The translations under genes were made by a program, and so were the position numbers. The notes beneath the pieces were generated by a model. It was not told where the DNA came from. It ran no database searches and was given only the letters and a program-made list of their open reading frames with translations. A DNA stretch of 64,000 nt from Adiantum capillus-veneris (lineage: Eukaryota; Streptophyta; Polypodiopsida; Polypodiales; Pteridaceae): positions 5,927,501-5,991,500 of the forward strand of contig CM043963.1 in the NCBI GenBank assembly GCA_014529385.2, in the 5' to 3' direction. Below, piece by piece: positions 32,265-43,251 of the stretch; the stretch's first letter is position 1; the number at the start of each line of letters is the position of its first letter.

Positions 32265-33370
32265 TTGGAAACAAATGAGGACACGAATTCTGACAAGATG
32301 GATGCACCGTCCCATTATAAGAAGTATACCATACAAGATAGGAAAATCATAGTGCAACAACCAATGAGGGAATTGAAGGAACCGGGTACATCGTACTACG
32401 GTCCTAAGAAAGTCAAACAAATAGATCTAGCGGAGCTGGGAGAAGATCCAAAACCTACATATATTGCCACGGATCTTACTGAAGAAGAGGTAAAGATTTT
32501 GGTAGCTACTCTTAAACAGTATAGAGATGTGTTTGCATGGTCATACAAAGATCTTAAAGGGGTGGATCCAAGTATCTGTCAACACACAATACCAAACCCA
32601 GTAGACAACGTCCCTATACTTACAATGAGACGTTTTCAAAAACGATCAAGGAGGAGATAGATAAACTTAAATAGGCAGAGTTTATTTACAAAATTGAGCA
32701 CACCGATTGGGTTTCACCGATTGTGGTGGTCCCAAAAAAAAAAGGAAAGTTAAGAGTGTGTGTCGATCTCAATAAAGTAAACGCTGCTACAATTCGGGAC
32801 CACTATCCCCTACCCATTACTGATCATGTAATAGAAAGAGTGGTAAGTAAAGAGGCTTATAGTTTCTTAGATAGCTTTTTGGGTTATAACCAACTCGCAA
32901 TAAAGCCAAAGGATCAGCACAAAACGGCTTTTGCAACTGAATGGGGTATTTTTGCATTCCGGGTAATGGCTTTTTGCTTAACAAATGCACCAGCCATATT
33001 TCAAAGGCGGATGGGTCATGCTTTTAGAGAATATCTAAGACAGTTCTTAGAATTTTGCATGGATGACATGTGCGTTCACTCTCTTGTAAGATTTGAGCAC
33101 ATAGAGCACTTGACCAAGGTGTTCGAAAAATGCATACTGTATCGGATTTACCGGAATCCAGAGAAATGTGTCTTCATGGTAAGATAGGGAAAAATATTGG
33201 GACATATAGTGTCCAAAAACGGTATTTCGACAGACATGGATAAGATCAACGTTATTGTTGATCTACCACGACCAATAAAGGTAAAGGAGGTACAGGCATT
33301 TATGGGCCATTGTGGGTATTATCGCAGATTTATCTACTCATACTATAATTGCAAAACCACTTTACGCGCT
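32265..33370 (+). pseudogene. pol: Element B reverse transcriptase
   Basis: Frames 32265-32660, 32723-33187 and 33197-33379. Motifs: YRDVFAWSYKDLKGVDPSI at the N-terminal edge, WVSPIVVVPKKKGKLRVCVD, NKVNAATIRDHYPLPI, FLDSFLGYNQLAI, TNAPAIFQRRMGHAF and catalytic CMDDMCVHS near 33055 (the Asp pair is kept). Then GHIVSKNGISTD and a thumb segment VQAFMGHCGYYRRFI. Two short shifts and one stop interrupt it. It copies element RNA into DNA. It is close to element C's RT (57507-58380). Confidence 0.85.
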
Positions 33371-33960
33371 GATAGCTAAATTTGAGTGGACAGATGAGTG
33401 TGATAAAGCTTTTCAAACTTTGAAGCAAAGGTTGATTTCCGCTCTAATTTTGAAGGCTCCGGATTGGAAAAAGATATTCCACATCCACGTAGATGCATCA
33501 ACGTATGCAATAGGATGCATACTTGCACAACCTGGAGAGAACAACATGGATTTTTTAATAAGTTACTCCAGTAGACAACTGAAAAATGCAGAGAAGAATT
33601 ACACAACAACTGAGAGGGAGGGTTTGGGTATGATCTATGCGGTGAAAAAGTTTAGACACTACTTACTTTCCAATAAATTTGTATTCTTCGTTGATCACCA
33701 AGCACTGCTGTACTTAGTAAACAAACCTTGCAGTACGGGGAGGATTTTTTGATGGTTCATCATACTGCTTGAGTTTGACTTCACGGTAGTAGTCAAGAAA
33801 GGAATTACACACCAAAGAGTGGATCATTTATCTAGAATGATGCATGGAGAAAACCCTGTAGGAGTTGATGATGATTTGCCAGATGCATATCTTTTCAACA
33901 TAGAAATGGTTCCAAGATGGAGCGAGGATGTAATTCTTTTGCTGACTATCGGGTCATTGA
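33371..33960 (+). pseudogene. pol: Element B RNase H
   Basis: FHIHVDASTYAIGCILAQPG (Asp), SSRQLKNAEKNYTTTEREGL (Glu), FVFFVDHQALLYLVN (Asp) and HQRVDHLSRM (Asp), all in order. TGA at 33750-33752 lies where an Arg is expected before WFIILLEF, again CGA/AGA to TGA. The linker PRWSEDVILLLT follows near 33910. Single RNase H; no second archaeal-type domain as in Tat/Ogre. Confidence 0.8.
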
Positions 33961-34640
33961 ATGTGACAAGACATGGCATCTACCATTGTAGCATCTAGAT
34001 CATTGGTAATGTTGGCACGGAGGCTATACAAACAAGGATCGGATCAATCCTTAGGCTTTGTGTTGAATCGAGTGAACGGGAATTGTATATAAACCAAGCT
34101 CATGTACAAACAACAGGATTCACAATGGGCATGCACAGACGTATCAAAGATTGATGAGAATGGATGTGTATTGGCCTAAAATGCAACATAGTGTTCATAT
34201 ACATATCAAATCATGCGTTAGATACACGCTTCAAAAGCCAATAGAGCATGCGACTCTATTCAGAATATCTGTAGCACCCCGATGGAGTAACTACATTGTT
34301 GAATATCTCACCAGCAGGATACTGCCTGAAGGGATGAGTAGACCACGTATCAAAACAATCACAAAAGAGGCAAAAAACTATGTACCGATTGAGGACAATC
34401 TTTACAAGAGGGAAAAAGACAATCAATTGAGAATGTGCACGACTGAAGAGGAATACATTCCTATCTTAGAGCAAGCACACACGAACAAGCTGGTGGAAAT
34501 TTCTCAGCTGACAAAACGGCCAAAGCAATTCTTATTGCAGGCATATGGTGGCCTACACTATTCATGGGCGCTAACGAGTTTGTAAAACGATGTGACGATT
34601 GCCAGAAAACAAAAATTCCTAGAGCACAAGATGATATGCC
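33960..34640 (+). pseudogene. pol: Element B duplicated zinc-binding linker module before integrase
   Basis: Two successive copies of the RNase H-integrase linker plus HHCC zinc-binding region. Module 1 (about 33905-34240): PRWSEDVI, RRLYKQGSDQSL, CVESSERELYINQAHVQTTG, MDVYWPKMQHSVH and SCVRYTLQKP. Module 2 (about 34280-34630): PRWSNYIVEYLT, DNLYKREKDNQLRMCTTEEE, ILEQAHTN and WWPTLF...CDDCQKTK. Normally one such module precedes the catalytic core, as in element C. Both copies have lost some metal ligands or shifted frame, so neither may be functional now. Confidence 0.55.
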
Positions 34641-34644
34641 CTTG

Positions 34645-35191
34645 ATCCAATGATGGGGGCAAGAGTGTTTGCGAAATGGGGAATAGATTTTGTAGGACCG
34701 ATAGCGCCTCCGGGATATAAAACGCGCGCTCAATACATTATTGTGGCAACAAATTATCTAACAAAATGGGTGGAAGCGAAAGCAACAACCAGAAATGATG
34801 CAAAAACGGCAGCACAGTTTTTGTATGAGAACATTTCACCAGATATGGCTTACCAATAGAGTTAGTGAGCGATATAGTAACTCACTTCATCAATGAAGTG
34901 GTCGAATTGCTATTGGACGAATTCATGGTAATTCACAGGAAGTCAGCTCCCTATCACCCACAAGCTAACGGCCAAGCAGAAAGTACGAATAAAATTTTGG
35001 TGAAAATTCTCACCAAAATTGTTGGCGAATCGAGAGCTGATTGGGATCAAAAGCTACATTCAGCTTTATGGGCATATAGAGTAGCTTACAAAACATCAAT
35101 CGAAACGACTTCGTTAAACATGGTTTATGGAATTCAAGCGATTTTGCCACTTGAATTTCTTATACCATGCTTCGGGTTGCTAAACAATTAG
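34645..35191 (+). pseudogene. pol: Element B integrase core
   Basis: Catalytic Asp in WGIDFVGPIAPP, Asp in LVSDIVTHFIN and Glu in NGQAESTNKIL: complete D,D-35-E spacing. Also TKWVEAKATT and LHSALWAYRVAYKTS. Frames 34650-34859 and 34865-35191 are joined across a TAG near 34858. Integrase inserts the cDNA; the 5-bp target duplication seen for B fits. Confidence 0.85.
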
Positions 35192-35500
35192 AATGGATGG
35201 GCCATGAATTATCCAATCGGGTAGATGTCCTGGAAAAACTGGATGAAACTAGATTGAGAGCCGTTGCATCAATCTACGTGCAAAAACGAAACATGAAATC
35301 ATTCTTTGATCAACATGTTATCAACAAGGAATTTGCTACAGGGGATTACGTCTTAATGTATACCCTGAAACAACATTCCCGAAAACTCAAAAAGTGAGGC
35401 AATGGACCCTATGTGATTCATGACATATCATCTAGCGGTGCCATTAAACTTGTGACATTAGAGGGAGAAGAAATGCCTAACTGGATTAGTGGTTGCAGAC
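35167..35500 (+). pseudogene. pol: Element B integrase C-terminal (GPY-type) region
   Basis: RVDVLEKLDETRLRAVASIY, then FATGDYVLMYTLKQHSRKLK, a TGA, and GNGPYVIHDISSSGAIKLVT, the GPY/F-type module that ends many Ty3/gypsy integrases. No chromodomain follows. The corresponding module in element C is at about 62150-62340. Confidence 0.75.
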
Positions 35501-36524
35501 TAAAGAAAACAACCTGCCACTAACCTCAGAGATGCTTGCCAAAATACATGCTGCGAAGGAGCGCACGAACAAAGCAAAGGAGACAAAATCTCAAGCACAG
35601 GAGAAGGCTAAAGTTAGGATTCTAAAACAAAAACAAAACTTACAACAACAAAGACTTCCTCAACCAGCAGATACGGCTCAAATTCCTCTTTCTATAATTC
35701 AAACTAATGAGCAATGGGAAACAGGAATCGATGTTCGCATGAATGTCAGACTTCCGCATGACAGATATCAACGAGCATTGATTGACACAGGAGCAAGAGT
35801 CAATGTGGTCAACTTCTCCACTTACAGGATGCTTACAGATGAACCCCTAGTGCAATCCAAACATGATTTACAAGCCACAAACGGAGCAACAATGCCAACA
35901 TTGGGAATAATAAACCTACCAATCAATATTGATGGAAATAGTTGTCCTCATCACTTTTTCGTAATGAAAGACGAAGAAATCAGAGAATCACTATGTTTGG
36001 GAGTTCCATGGATGAGAACGTACAATGCAGTCACTGAATGATCAGAACATGTGTTGATGCACACACACGAGTCTAACACGTACATGACTCCATTCGCCAA
36101 AATAGATCACTCGTGGCCGAGTATCCCCATCGACAAAAAGCAACCGGCTCATCAGCCAAAAACACCACAAAAGGTTATTCGGAAAGTATGGATAAAGAAA
36201 AGAATGATACCCAACAAACCGAGCAAGATATGGCTTCCTAAGGACAAACCCCAAGCAAATACAAAACCATATCAAAGACCTTCAGGAGTTACTCCAGAGT
36301 GGAAATGGCAACCAAAACTGGAGAACACTAAAGATTCGGCGACAGAGCTCGAACGGAAACCCAAAACTCAAAACAAGAGGCTTGAACCTCCAAAATGGGA
36401 TTGGAAACCTGTGAAATTTCAGGAAACTAAAGTCGAATCTGTAAAGATGCAACAAACTGCATACAAATGGGTTCCAAAAATAGTTGCCATCACAACACCA
36501 ACAATCAGGGAAAGAGCAATTTGA
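35493..36524 (+). pseudogene. Element B second aspartic-protease-like domain plus W-x-P-K tail
   Basis: One frame with a single TGA at 36039-36041. Residues 1-75: Lys/Gln-rich coiled-coil-like region (EMLAKIHAAKERTNKAKETK), matched by element C. Residues ~92-175: retropepsin-like, with LIDTGARVNVVNFSTYRML (D-T-G intact) and SLCLGVPWM at the usual distance. After the TGA: five degenerate motifs KVWIKK, IWLPKD, WKWQPK, WDWKPV and YKWVPK. A protease-like domain 3' of integrase is not in the standard Ty3/gypsy order. It might cleave the tail or act as a structural or dimer domain; that is inference. Confidence 0.75.
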
Positions 36525-39023
36525 CTGCAAGCTCTTCTGTTCCATACACAGCTACCCTTGCCATCAAAATCCACTGACAACTACATTCAGTCCCTGCATC
36601 TTGCACGGCACCTTGTTACCCAACGCATTGTCTTAAACATCAGAATAGGGCCACATTACACGGCCATGCATAGACACAGATTCCAAAACCCATGCACATG
36701 CACCCAACCTTCGTCCGGGATGACTCAGTCAACAAAGGGTGGAGTAATTGATGAATCTAGCAGCAGTCAGGTCCATTAAGGGGTCCAACGTGTATATATG
36801 TACATAATGTGTGTGTTTTTTCATTATTTAGAGTTCAATTTTGAACATATTCAATCAAACCTGGTATTTTAAGCATTTTTTATCATCCGATCAGCATAAT
36901 AATGAGCTGTAATGACAAAATCCAGAGCATTGGGATGCTTCTAGAGAAAATATATGCTTAGGGGTGAGTATAATAATTTTGGCTAATTTTTGCTAGTTAA
37001 TAAGTATTTTCAGTTTATTTTGTTTGATTTAATAAAACATCAAAAATTAAAAAATATCGCTCACAAGTGTCGGAATCAAGTTATGGAAGCAAATGCCGAA
37101 GTATCATGATAAGTTTATCAAGCAAGAAAGATATGAAGCTAATTTGAAGATGTCGAATTTCAGCCTTAGTGATCATGACTACATTTCGCCAAAATCGCAT
37201 CAAATGGTCATACGACACCGGAATGACAAGCGGTTCGACCCATAGGTTGTATGCAGATTATATCGAGATCAAAGGTAAGGAAAATCAGCCCTATGTCACG
37301 AAAATCTTGGGAAGATATAGGTCAGGTAGGCCAAATTCTAGCTCATTGTTCATTTTCACATTTTGAGAGAGAAGAAGAGAGCGTCTTGACCTAGAACGAG
37401 TTGCCACATTTCTACCCCATATGGACGGTTGGAGCCAGCATTTCATACCAGATTTCATAGGTATGTTCCTTATCAAGTAAAGATCAAGTCTATTACGCAT
37501 GCAAGCGCGAATCAGTGCACAAACGGACGAAGGGATCAAATCAAAGTCGGATCAGGTCAAATAGGTCAAGGGCCCTTAGCGGCATCCAAACAAAACTTTT
37601 TCCAGGCACAGAACACATCAATGTGCTCCCCACAAGGTTAGAAACAAAGCCGTATGATCAAATCACAGTTTGGTGGTGGTACACCGATCGCGATCGATGC
37701 ACCTCACTGACAAAATTTGGGACAGAATATGCAAGAAACCTCCCCTCAGCCTCGCCTACAATCTACAGGTGTCAAAATTCATTTTGGCCTCTATGGTACG
37801 ATCGCGATCGGTGCCCCCAGATGCAGGTTTTGCAACTTTTGATTTTGCCCAGGCTTGGAACTCAATTAAAAATACACTCTCTTGAATTTTCAAGGAAAAT
37901 GGACAAATTTTTCTCATGGAATGGGCCTAATTTGTCAAACACAACCAAAACGGGAAAATTTGACCTACAACTACCAAAATCCGGTCAAAAATAATGATGG
38001 ATAGTTTGAACGGCATGCCTGTCCGACTAAGAATCAGTACAGTTGTAGAAAACCTCGAATGGATCTCAGAATCTCCTACAAGTACACATATAATCATTTC
38101 AGTCTCGAATGATCACACAAAGGGAGAATCGGGGCCGAACCAATGCCAAAGACCAAAAGGTGACTTAGGGATGCTCAAATATCACATGGGTATCCAAGGA
38201 ATGTTTGAAAAATGCACAAGTCTGGAAAATCTCCCAAGACGGGGTATAAAGTGCCTCATCAAGTCAAAATCAGACAGTGGAGTAGGCTGATGGTAGCAGC
38301 ACATCATGGAAGTAGTGGAAGCTCTAAAACTAACTTCAACTAGCTCCAGGCTCCAACCAAACTTCATCAGGAAAACCCAACATAGTTAGACTTAGTAAAA
38401 TAAGGTCAAACAGTGAAAAATTGCTCTAATTTGTTCATTTTAAGTCCAAACTTGGAAATAAATCATCAGTGGGCTAGGCAGGCATAGGGGTCCATGACCA
38501 TCCAATTTTCACCCAAAAAAGCTCAGGTACTACGATCGCGATCGGTGTACCTCAGTATCAGATTTTGACCAAAACCTAGCAGATCCCTTGTATACATCTT
38601 GTTCAAGTCACCAACCAAGTTTCAAGCCATTTGGACATCAAAAAATCATGAAAAGTCAAAGTCTAGTCCAAAACTCCCTTGTAACCCAAAATTGGGACCT
38701 ATAAACTCAAAAGTGGTTCAAATGAAACACAGAGCGGACCAAAATGACCCTTCAACTATCAGAAAACCACTCATGTGATCAAAACTAATTTCGGCCTCTG
38801 TACTACAATCGCGATCGGTGTACCTCAGGCCCAAAATTGGCTCAGATTTTAATCAGTCATAGCTCTAGTCTTCGTAGTCCCACTAGTGAAATATGGACAA
38901 GAGTGGATGAAATTTGTTCAAGTTATGGTCAGTTTTAACTTTTGAACTATTTTTTACTAAAAGTCTAAATGCGATTGATTGAGAAAGGAAAATCCTGACA
39001 GCTTGTGATTCTACTGACACAGA
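36525..39023 (+). other. Element B 3' non-coding zone with palindrome repeats
   Basis: 2.5 kb without credible ORFs (short frames only). It holds four CGATCGCGATCG-type copies and shares their flanking phrases with the 5' leader. A low-complexity AT-rich part lies at 36800-37060. Confidence 0.65.
37685..38817. repeat. Palindromic motif copies 4-7 (CGATCGCGATCG)
   Basis: Exact at 37685-37696, 37799-37810 and 38533-38544; one change (CAATCGCGATCG) at 38806-38817. Following bases are variants of GTGTACCT (ATGCACCT, GTGCCCCC, GTGTACCT twice). Confidence 0.95.
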
Positions 39024-39570
39024 ATGCCTCACCAAAAGAAAGAAAGGCAGTGGACAGCAGCACCATATGAAGTGGAGGAGCTCGCTACAAATGAAAAGGC
39101 TCACATCTCGGATGAAATACTAGCTCAGATCCCTGCCCACATATTCATATCGAAGTTTAAGGATGCTGATGGTGACATAATAAAGACAACTATCATGCCA
39201 CGAGAGATATGGAACCTCCACCGAAGGCCGGAGGTAATAGAGGCAGTGCAAGTTGTGCATTTGGAGCAATTTTTCAGATTACAGCCATGGGGAACAGATT
39301 ACATGAGGGCCCACGAGCTCATGAGCTCGATACAATATGATAGGTAGGCAATGCTCACGAACAAGGATGGATCGAAGGTGAAAGTAAAGATCATGAAAGA
39401 AATCATCAATGAAGCTTTGCATTTCCTTCCAAGGCAACACGACTTGCTGGCAAAGACAAAGTCACTGGATAATGAGAAGTCATTCATCAAAGTAAAAGGA
39501 AACAAATACAAATACAGTGACATGATATACGGAGAGCTGGAATTGCCGATGAGATTGATCTCTTAGCATT
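39024..39570 (+). pseudogene. Element B extra 3' ORF, N-terminal globular part
   Basis: One frame with TAG at 39345-39347: QWTAAPYEVEELATNEKAHI, IPAHIFISKFKDADGDIIKT, MPREIWNLHRRPEVIEAVQV, HLEQFFRLQPWGTDYMRAHE, then KVKVKIMKEIINEALHFLP. About 180 residues of globular-looking protein in sense orientation. It lies in the position of an env-like third gene but has no signal peptide or membrane segment. No family recognised with confidence. Confidence 0.6.
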
Positions 39571-39721
39571 TCAGAGTACAAAAGCCTCCTCGCTACACCG
39601 AGCCAATCCTCCACATTGCCGTGGGTCATGGCTCTAGTGACAACCGAAAATAGAACCATTCGCTGCGACTACGGTTCTTACATATTGGAAAAATTGGTCG
39701 AAGCTAGCTGCTAGTTCTCAA

Positions 39722-41066
39722 ATGACCCTGATTCAAAAAGCAAATCTGGTTGCTCATTCAGTAAGGACGACCCCTGGTGCGACATCATCGCGCTCAGCAA
39801 AGGCCTCCAACAAAAGCTCAAGTGATGAAGAAAAGACGGAGACTGATGAAGAAGGAAAATCTCAAGGGTCGAAAGACAAAGGGCCATCGGAGTTTGAAGA
39901 AAGCAAGGAGGAAGACTCCACAAAGCCGCTCAAGAGACAAAGGAGGGAGGGGAGTGCAGTACTGCAGTCGGACCATCAAAAAGCATAGGCAGAAGCCCAA
40001 CAAAGAGTCAAGGAAAGAAGAACTAAGTTACGGGCTGACAGACACGCAAGAGGTGCTGCAACACAACAAACACAAAGAAGAAGATTCAAGAAGGAAAGGC
40101 AAGAAAGAATAGAAAATGTAGCTCGCATACGGGATGAAAAGCAAAGGTTAGAAGCAGAGCAAAAGGCTGCAGAAGTGGACATTTCTTCGCAGTCCAGTGA
40201 AGGAACAAAGGAGAAAGATGCAGCTTATGAAACAAACCAAGTAGAGTAGCTAAAGAAGATTCAAAGAGAGAGGAATGTGGAAGCGCGACGGGCGGCGGAT
40301 CTGACCCGCCAAAGAATCATCAAGATTTTAAGGAAAAGAAAAGCAGAAGCATCTGCTTCGCAACGAGAGGAAGATGCTTCTAAAAAGAGGCATGTACAAG
40401 AAGAAGCAAGCTCACCTCCTCCTTCTCCTAAATCATCGCCTCCTCCCTCGCCCAAATCACCACCTCCTCCCTCGCCCAAATCTCCTCCTTCTCCCCCTTC
40501 TCCATCAAACAAAAAACCACCACCTACTCCTCCTTTAACCTCGCAAAAGGAGTTTATACCTCCTACAGAAGCAATCGGATACCACGAAGCCTGCCAGGCC
40601 GGTGCTGGTTTTGATTACAAGAAAACTTTAAAGGAATTAATTAGAAAGAGAGTTCCAGTGCCAGCACGTGGTGCTGAGTGAAAAGGAAAGGCAAGTACAG
40701 GAGGCCTAACAAAAGCAAGCATATGGGCAAGAGGAGTTAGAGAGCCTGAGGGCGCGACCAGAACTCACAACGGAGGAAAGAGACCTTGAGCAATAGTAGG
40801 CTCAGTCTCTGATTAGAGATTTGGTGGACGTCAAAATGGATTTGACTGCCAAAGAAAAGGAATGCCAAGAATTGACGGCAAGAGTACAAAAAGCAACGGA
40901 GCAGCATGCTTACGAGAGCACAAGATTTCAGAGAATTAACAGTTCATACAACACTGTCAAAAGCACTCTGACAACCTTGATGGAAATTTACTCCAGGCTA
41001 ATGTACCTGCCCTCACACTACTTGCAGACATTCAAAGAGGCCTTCGTCAGGATTCTTCGAAATTGA
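39722..41066 (+). pseudogene. Element B extra 3' ORF, coiled-coil and Pro-rich part
   Basis: The frame 39722-40680 is open apart from TAG at 39986-39988 and 40247-40249; it shifts near 40660 and resumes to 41066. Features: acidic Ser-rich start (SSSDEEKTETDEEGKSQGSK), a long Arg/Glu/Gln-rich helix (RRRFKKERQERIENVARIRD), an extensin-like repeat SPPPSPKSPPP, and a final coiled coil (TAKEKECQELTARVQKATEQ). Probably continuous with the 39024 ORF as a roughly 650-residue protein. Its role is unknown; coiled coils suggest self-assembly or partner binding. Confidence 0.55.
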
Positions 41067-41268
41067 CTCAAGGATTTTCCATCCTACGGCAAAGGACCTC
41101 AAGGCACGGTACATAGCATACCAACACACGTTACGTGAAAATCCATTCAAACAGCATCAAGAAGCCCTGGAAGCTGTCCTTCAAACAAGAAGCTTTTCAG
41201 CAACACTTGCTTCATTGGAGCCACATCAACGACCAAAGCACTGAACATGCATGAGGGCGTGCAAGGAT

Positions 41269-41282
41269 AAGGAAGGGGGGAG
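41269..41282 (+). promoter_or_regulatory. Element B polypurine tract
   Basis: AAGGAAGGGGGGAG directly before the 3' LTR TGTTTGG; nearly identical to element A's tract. Confidence 0.9.
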
Positions 41283-42194
41283 TGTTTGGCGGACGAAGCG
41301 ACAAGCGGCCGTTTCTAGAGAAGGATCATATTTTTATGAGAAACCTTTGTAAAATTCTTTTGTAAGGAAGCATCTCTAAGCCGAGAACTTGTCAAAGTAT
41401 TTATGATTATTCTTCTGGGAGCAATTGTATATTAGAGAGTCAGTTAGAAGTTTAGGAGCTTTTGGCCGGACAAACCATGTGTAAAGACCTAAACTATAAA
41501 GGTCATTTTTTGTAAGTTTGAACATTATCTTTTTGATGAAAAACGGAAAAGAGAGCGTACGTTTGAGAGCTCCTTCTTGCTCCAACTTGTAATCTTCACC
41601 ATTGTGGCTACGGTAATCCAAATTCAGATTTGTCTATTGCATTGTGTTGCTCTTACCTTGCTCTCCCATTCAAGTGTAATCATTCAAAATTCGGTGTAGG
41701 TTTTCAACTACGAGTTTGAGACCTTAAATCATTGTTTTGAGTGTCTATATGCGTGTTTTATGTTGTTTTGACCCTAGGAGGGGCATTAGGGACCCTAAAA
41801 TGACCCATTAGGATCACCTGTTCTCTCTTTTTACTGACTTTGGGATGAATGATTGCTATGTTTGTACCTTTTCAGAATGCTGTGACAGTGATAGGATACA
41901 ATCTTGATAGTCCCCTCTAGCTTCCCTTCAAGTTTCGTATGATTTTGAATAAGTTTTCATGGTGAACGGGCGTGACGACTGTAGAGTTGAGTAGAAGGAC
42001 ATAGTCAGATTACTTGGTGGTAATGCATTTGATTTTCTTGTAGAGTGAGTAGATGCATCTCATCGAGTTCACTTCATTAGGAATGACACCCTAGTGAGTT
42101 TCCATGCCTCATCCTGGTCGTTTCCCTTGTATTGACAAATATGTTGATTCTTGAGAGCTATGCTATGGACGTCCGTCGCGGCGACCCACAAACA
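41283..42194 (+). repeat. Element B 3' LTR
   Basis: 912 bp, TGTTTGGCGG to CCCACAAACA, paired with 24600-25512 and followed by the target duplication GTTGA. Confidence 0.95.
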
Positions 42195-42774
42195 GTTGAT
42201 CTAGTCACAATGCCTTTAGGACTTTGGAAGATGAGATACTTGGTACTTGCATGAGAAGACTTCACAAACCAACTGGAAGGGCGTGCATTGAGGACAAAAG
42301 CTACAGAAGCTGTTTGTAAATTTTTGCTTGAATATGTAATTTGCCGCTATGGCTATGTGGGAAAGATGGTTGTTGATAGAGGTGAGTTAGATGCAGATGA
42401 AGCAAGGGATTTCTTTACAAGAATTGGTATCAAGCTAGCCCTGACTTGTGCTTATAATCCAGAGGGAAATGGGAAAAGTGAAAGAGGACATCCTCCTATT
42501 GTCAAAGCTTTGGCTAAGGCATGCAAAGGTAGAATGCGTGAGTGGCCAAGGTTGCTACCATATCATTTGTGGGTTGATCGTACAACTCATAGCTCAGTGA
42601 TGACTGGTTACATGCCTACTGAATTGATGTATGGTCAGAAGCCAGTCATGCCAATTGAGGATGTAGTTCCAACTCGGAACATGTTACCTTGGGAAGATGG
42701 TGTAAGTAGGGAAAATCTACTTGCTTTGCGCATAAGGCAATTGGCAGAAGACAAGAAGACATAGACATTTCTAA
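42195..42774 (+). pseudogene. pol: Element D integrase, C-terminal part (after B)
   Basis: Resumes the frame cut at 24599. After a stop near 42250 it is open for 158 residues: second catalytic Asp in KMVVDRGELDADEARDFF and Glu in NPEGNGKSERGHPP. Also PYHLWVDRTTHSSVMTGYMP and LMYGQKPVMPIED. With Asp in WVVD before the insertion, the D,D,E triad is complete. Confidence 0.85.
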
Positions 42775-42779
42775 AGATC

Positions 42780-43200
42780 GATTGAAGGATGCAAGATTAA
42801 AGAATAAAGATAGGTTTGATAAAAGACATGGGCTTTGACCAAAGCCTATTGAAGAGGGTGATTGGGTCCTAATGTACAACAGTAGCCTTGACAACCCACA
42901 CACCACACAAAGAAAAATTTCAAAAAGGTGGTTTGGTCCCTATGTTGTCAAACATGTGCATGGAAATGCTACATATACTTTGAGGGAGCTCGATGGAACA
43001 AAGCTTAGAATTCCCATAGCGGGCAAAAGAATCAAGATGTTCAAGAGGAGACATGATAATGATTCTTTTGATTCACAAGAAGATGATGATGAAGAAACTA
43101 ATAACATTGTTACAGATGAGGATTAAGAGGTAGAGGATAATTTTCTAGACTTTGCAGAAAATGAAAATGACATCCAAATATTTGTGGATCTTAATGAAGA
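42780..43200 (+). pseudogene. pol: Element D integrase C-terminal GPY domain
   Basis: After a stop: DWVLMYNSSLDNPHTTQRK, RWFGPYVVKHVHGNATYTLR and ELDGTKLRIPIAGKRIKMFK, a GPY/F module, then an acidic tail (QEDDDEETNNIV). Ends shortly before the polypurine tract. No chromodomain. Confidence 0.75.
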
Positions 43201-43251
43201 TTAAACCTATATGGGGAAAATGTTGGCACATGTCGGAGGATGTGCAGCTTC

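Larger units (their letters stand above)
24600..42194 (+). mobile_element. Element B: complete 17.6 kb Ty3/gypsy element with extra domains
   Basis: LTRs 24600-25512 and 41283-42194, both TGTTTGGCGG...CACAAACA or CGCAAACA. Target duplication GTTGA at 24595-24599 and 42195-42199. tRNA-Asp-like primer-binding site and purine tract are present. Internal order: leader with palindromic repeats, gag, protease 1, RT, RNase H, duplicated zinc-binding linker, integrase, protease-like 2 with W-x-P-K tail, a 2.4 kb non-coding zone with more palindromic repeats, an extra sense ORF, 3' LTR. The coding parts have several indels, so it is not autonomous now. By my count the LTRs differ at about 11 of the first 245 bases. 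It resembles Athila/Tat giants in size and primer but has a different domain set. Confidence 0.93.

Noticed and set aside
33371-34640. Second (archaeal-type) RNase H domain as in Tat/Ogre elements
   Set aside because: The segment between RNase H and integrase reads as two zinc-binding linkers with PRWS and AH/C motifs; no Asp/Glu RNase H pattern found.
26109-38817. CRISPR-like array from the CGATCGCGATCG repeats
   Set aside because: Spacing is irregular (about 115-730 bp), the motifs lie in two separate zones and the flanks are similar to each other; the context is a eukaryotic retrotransposon.
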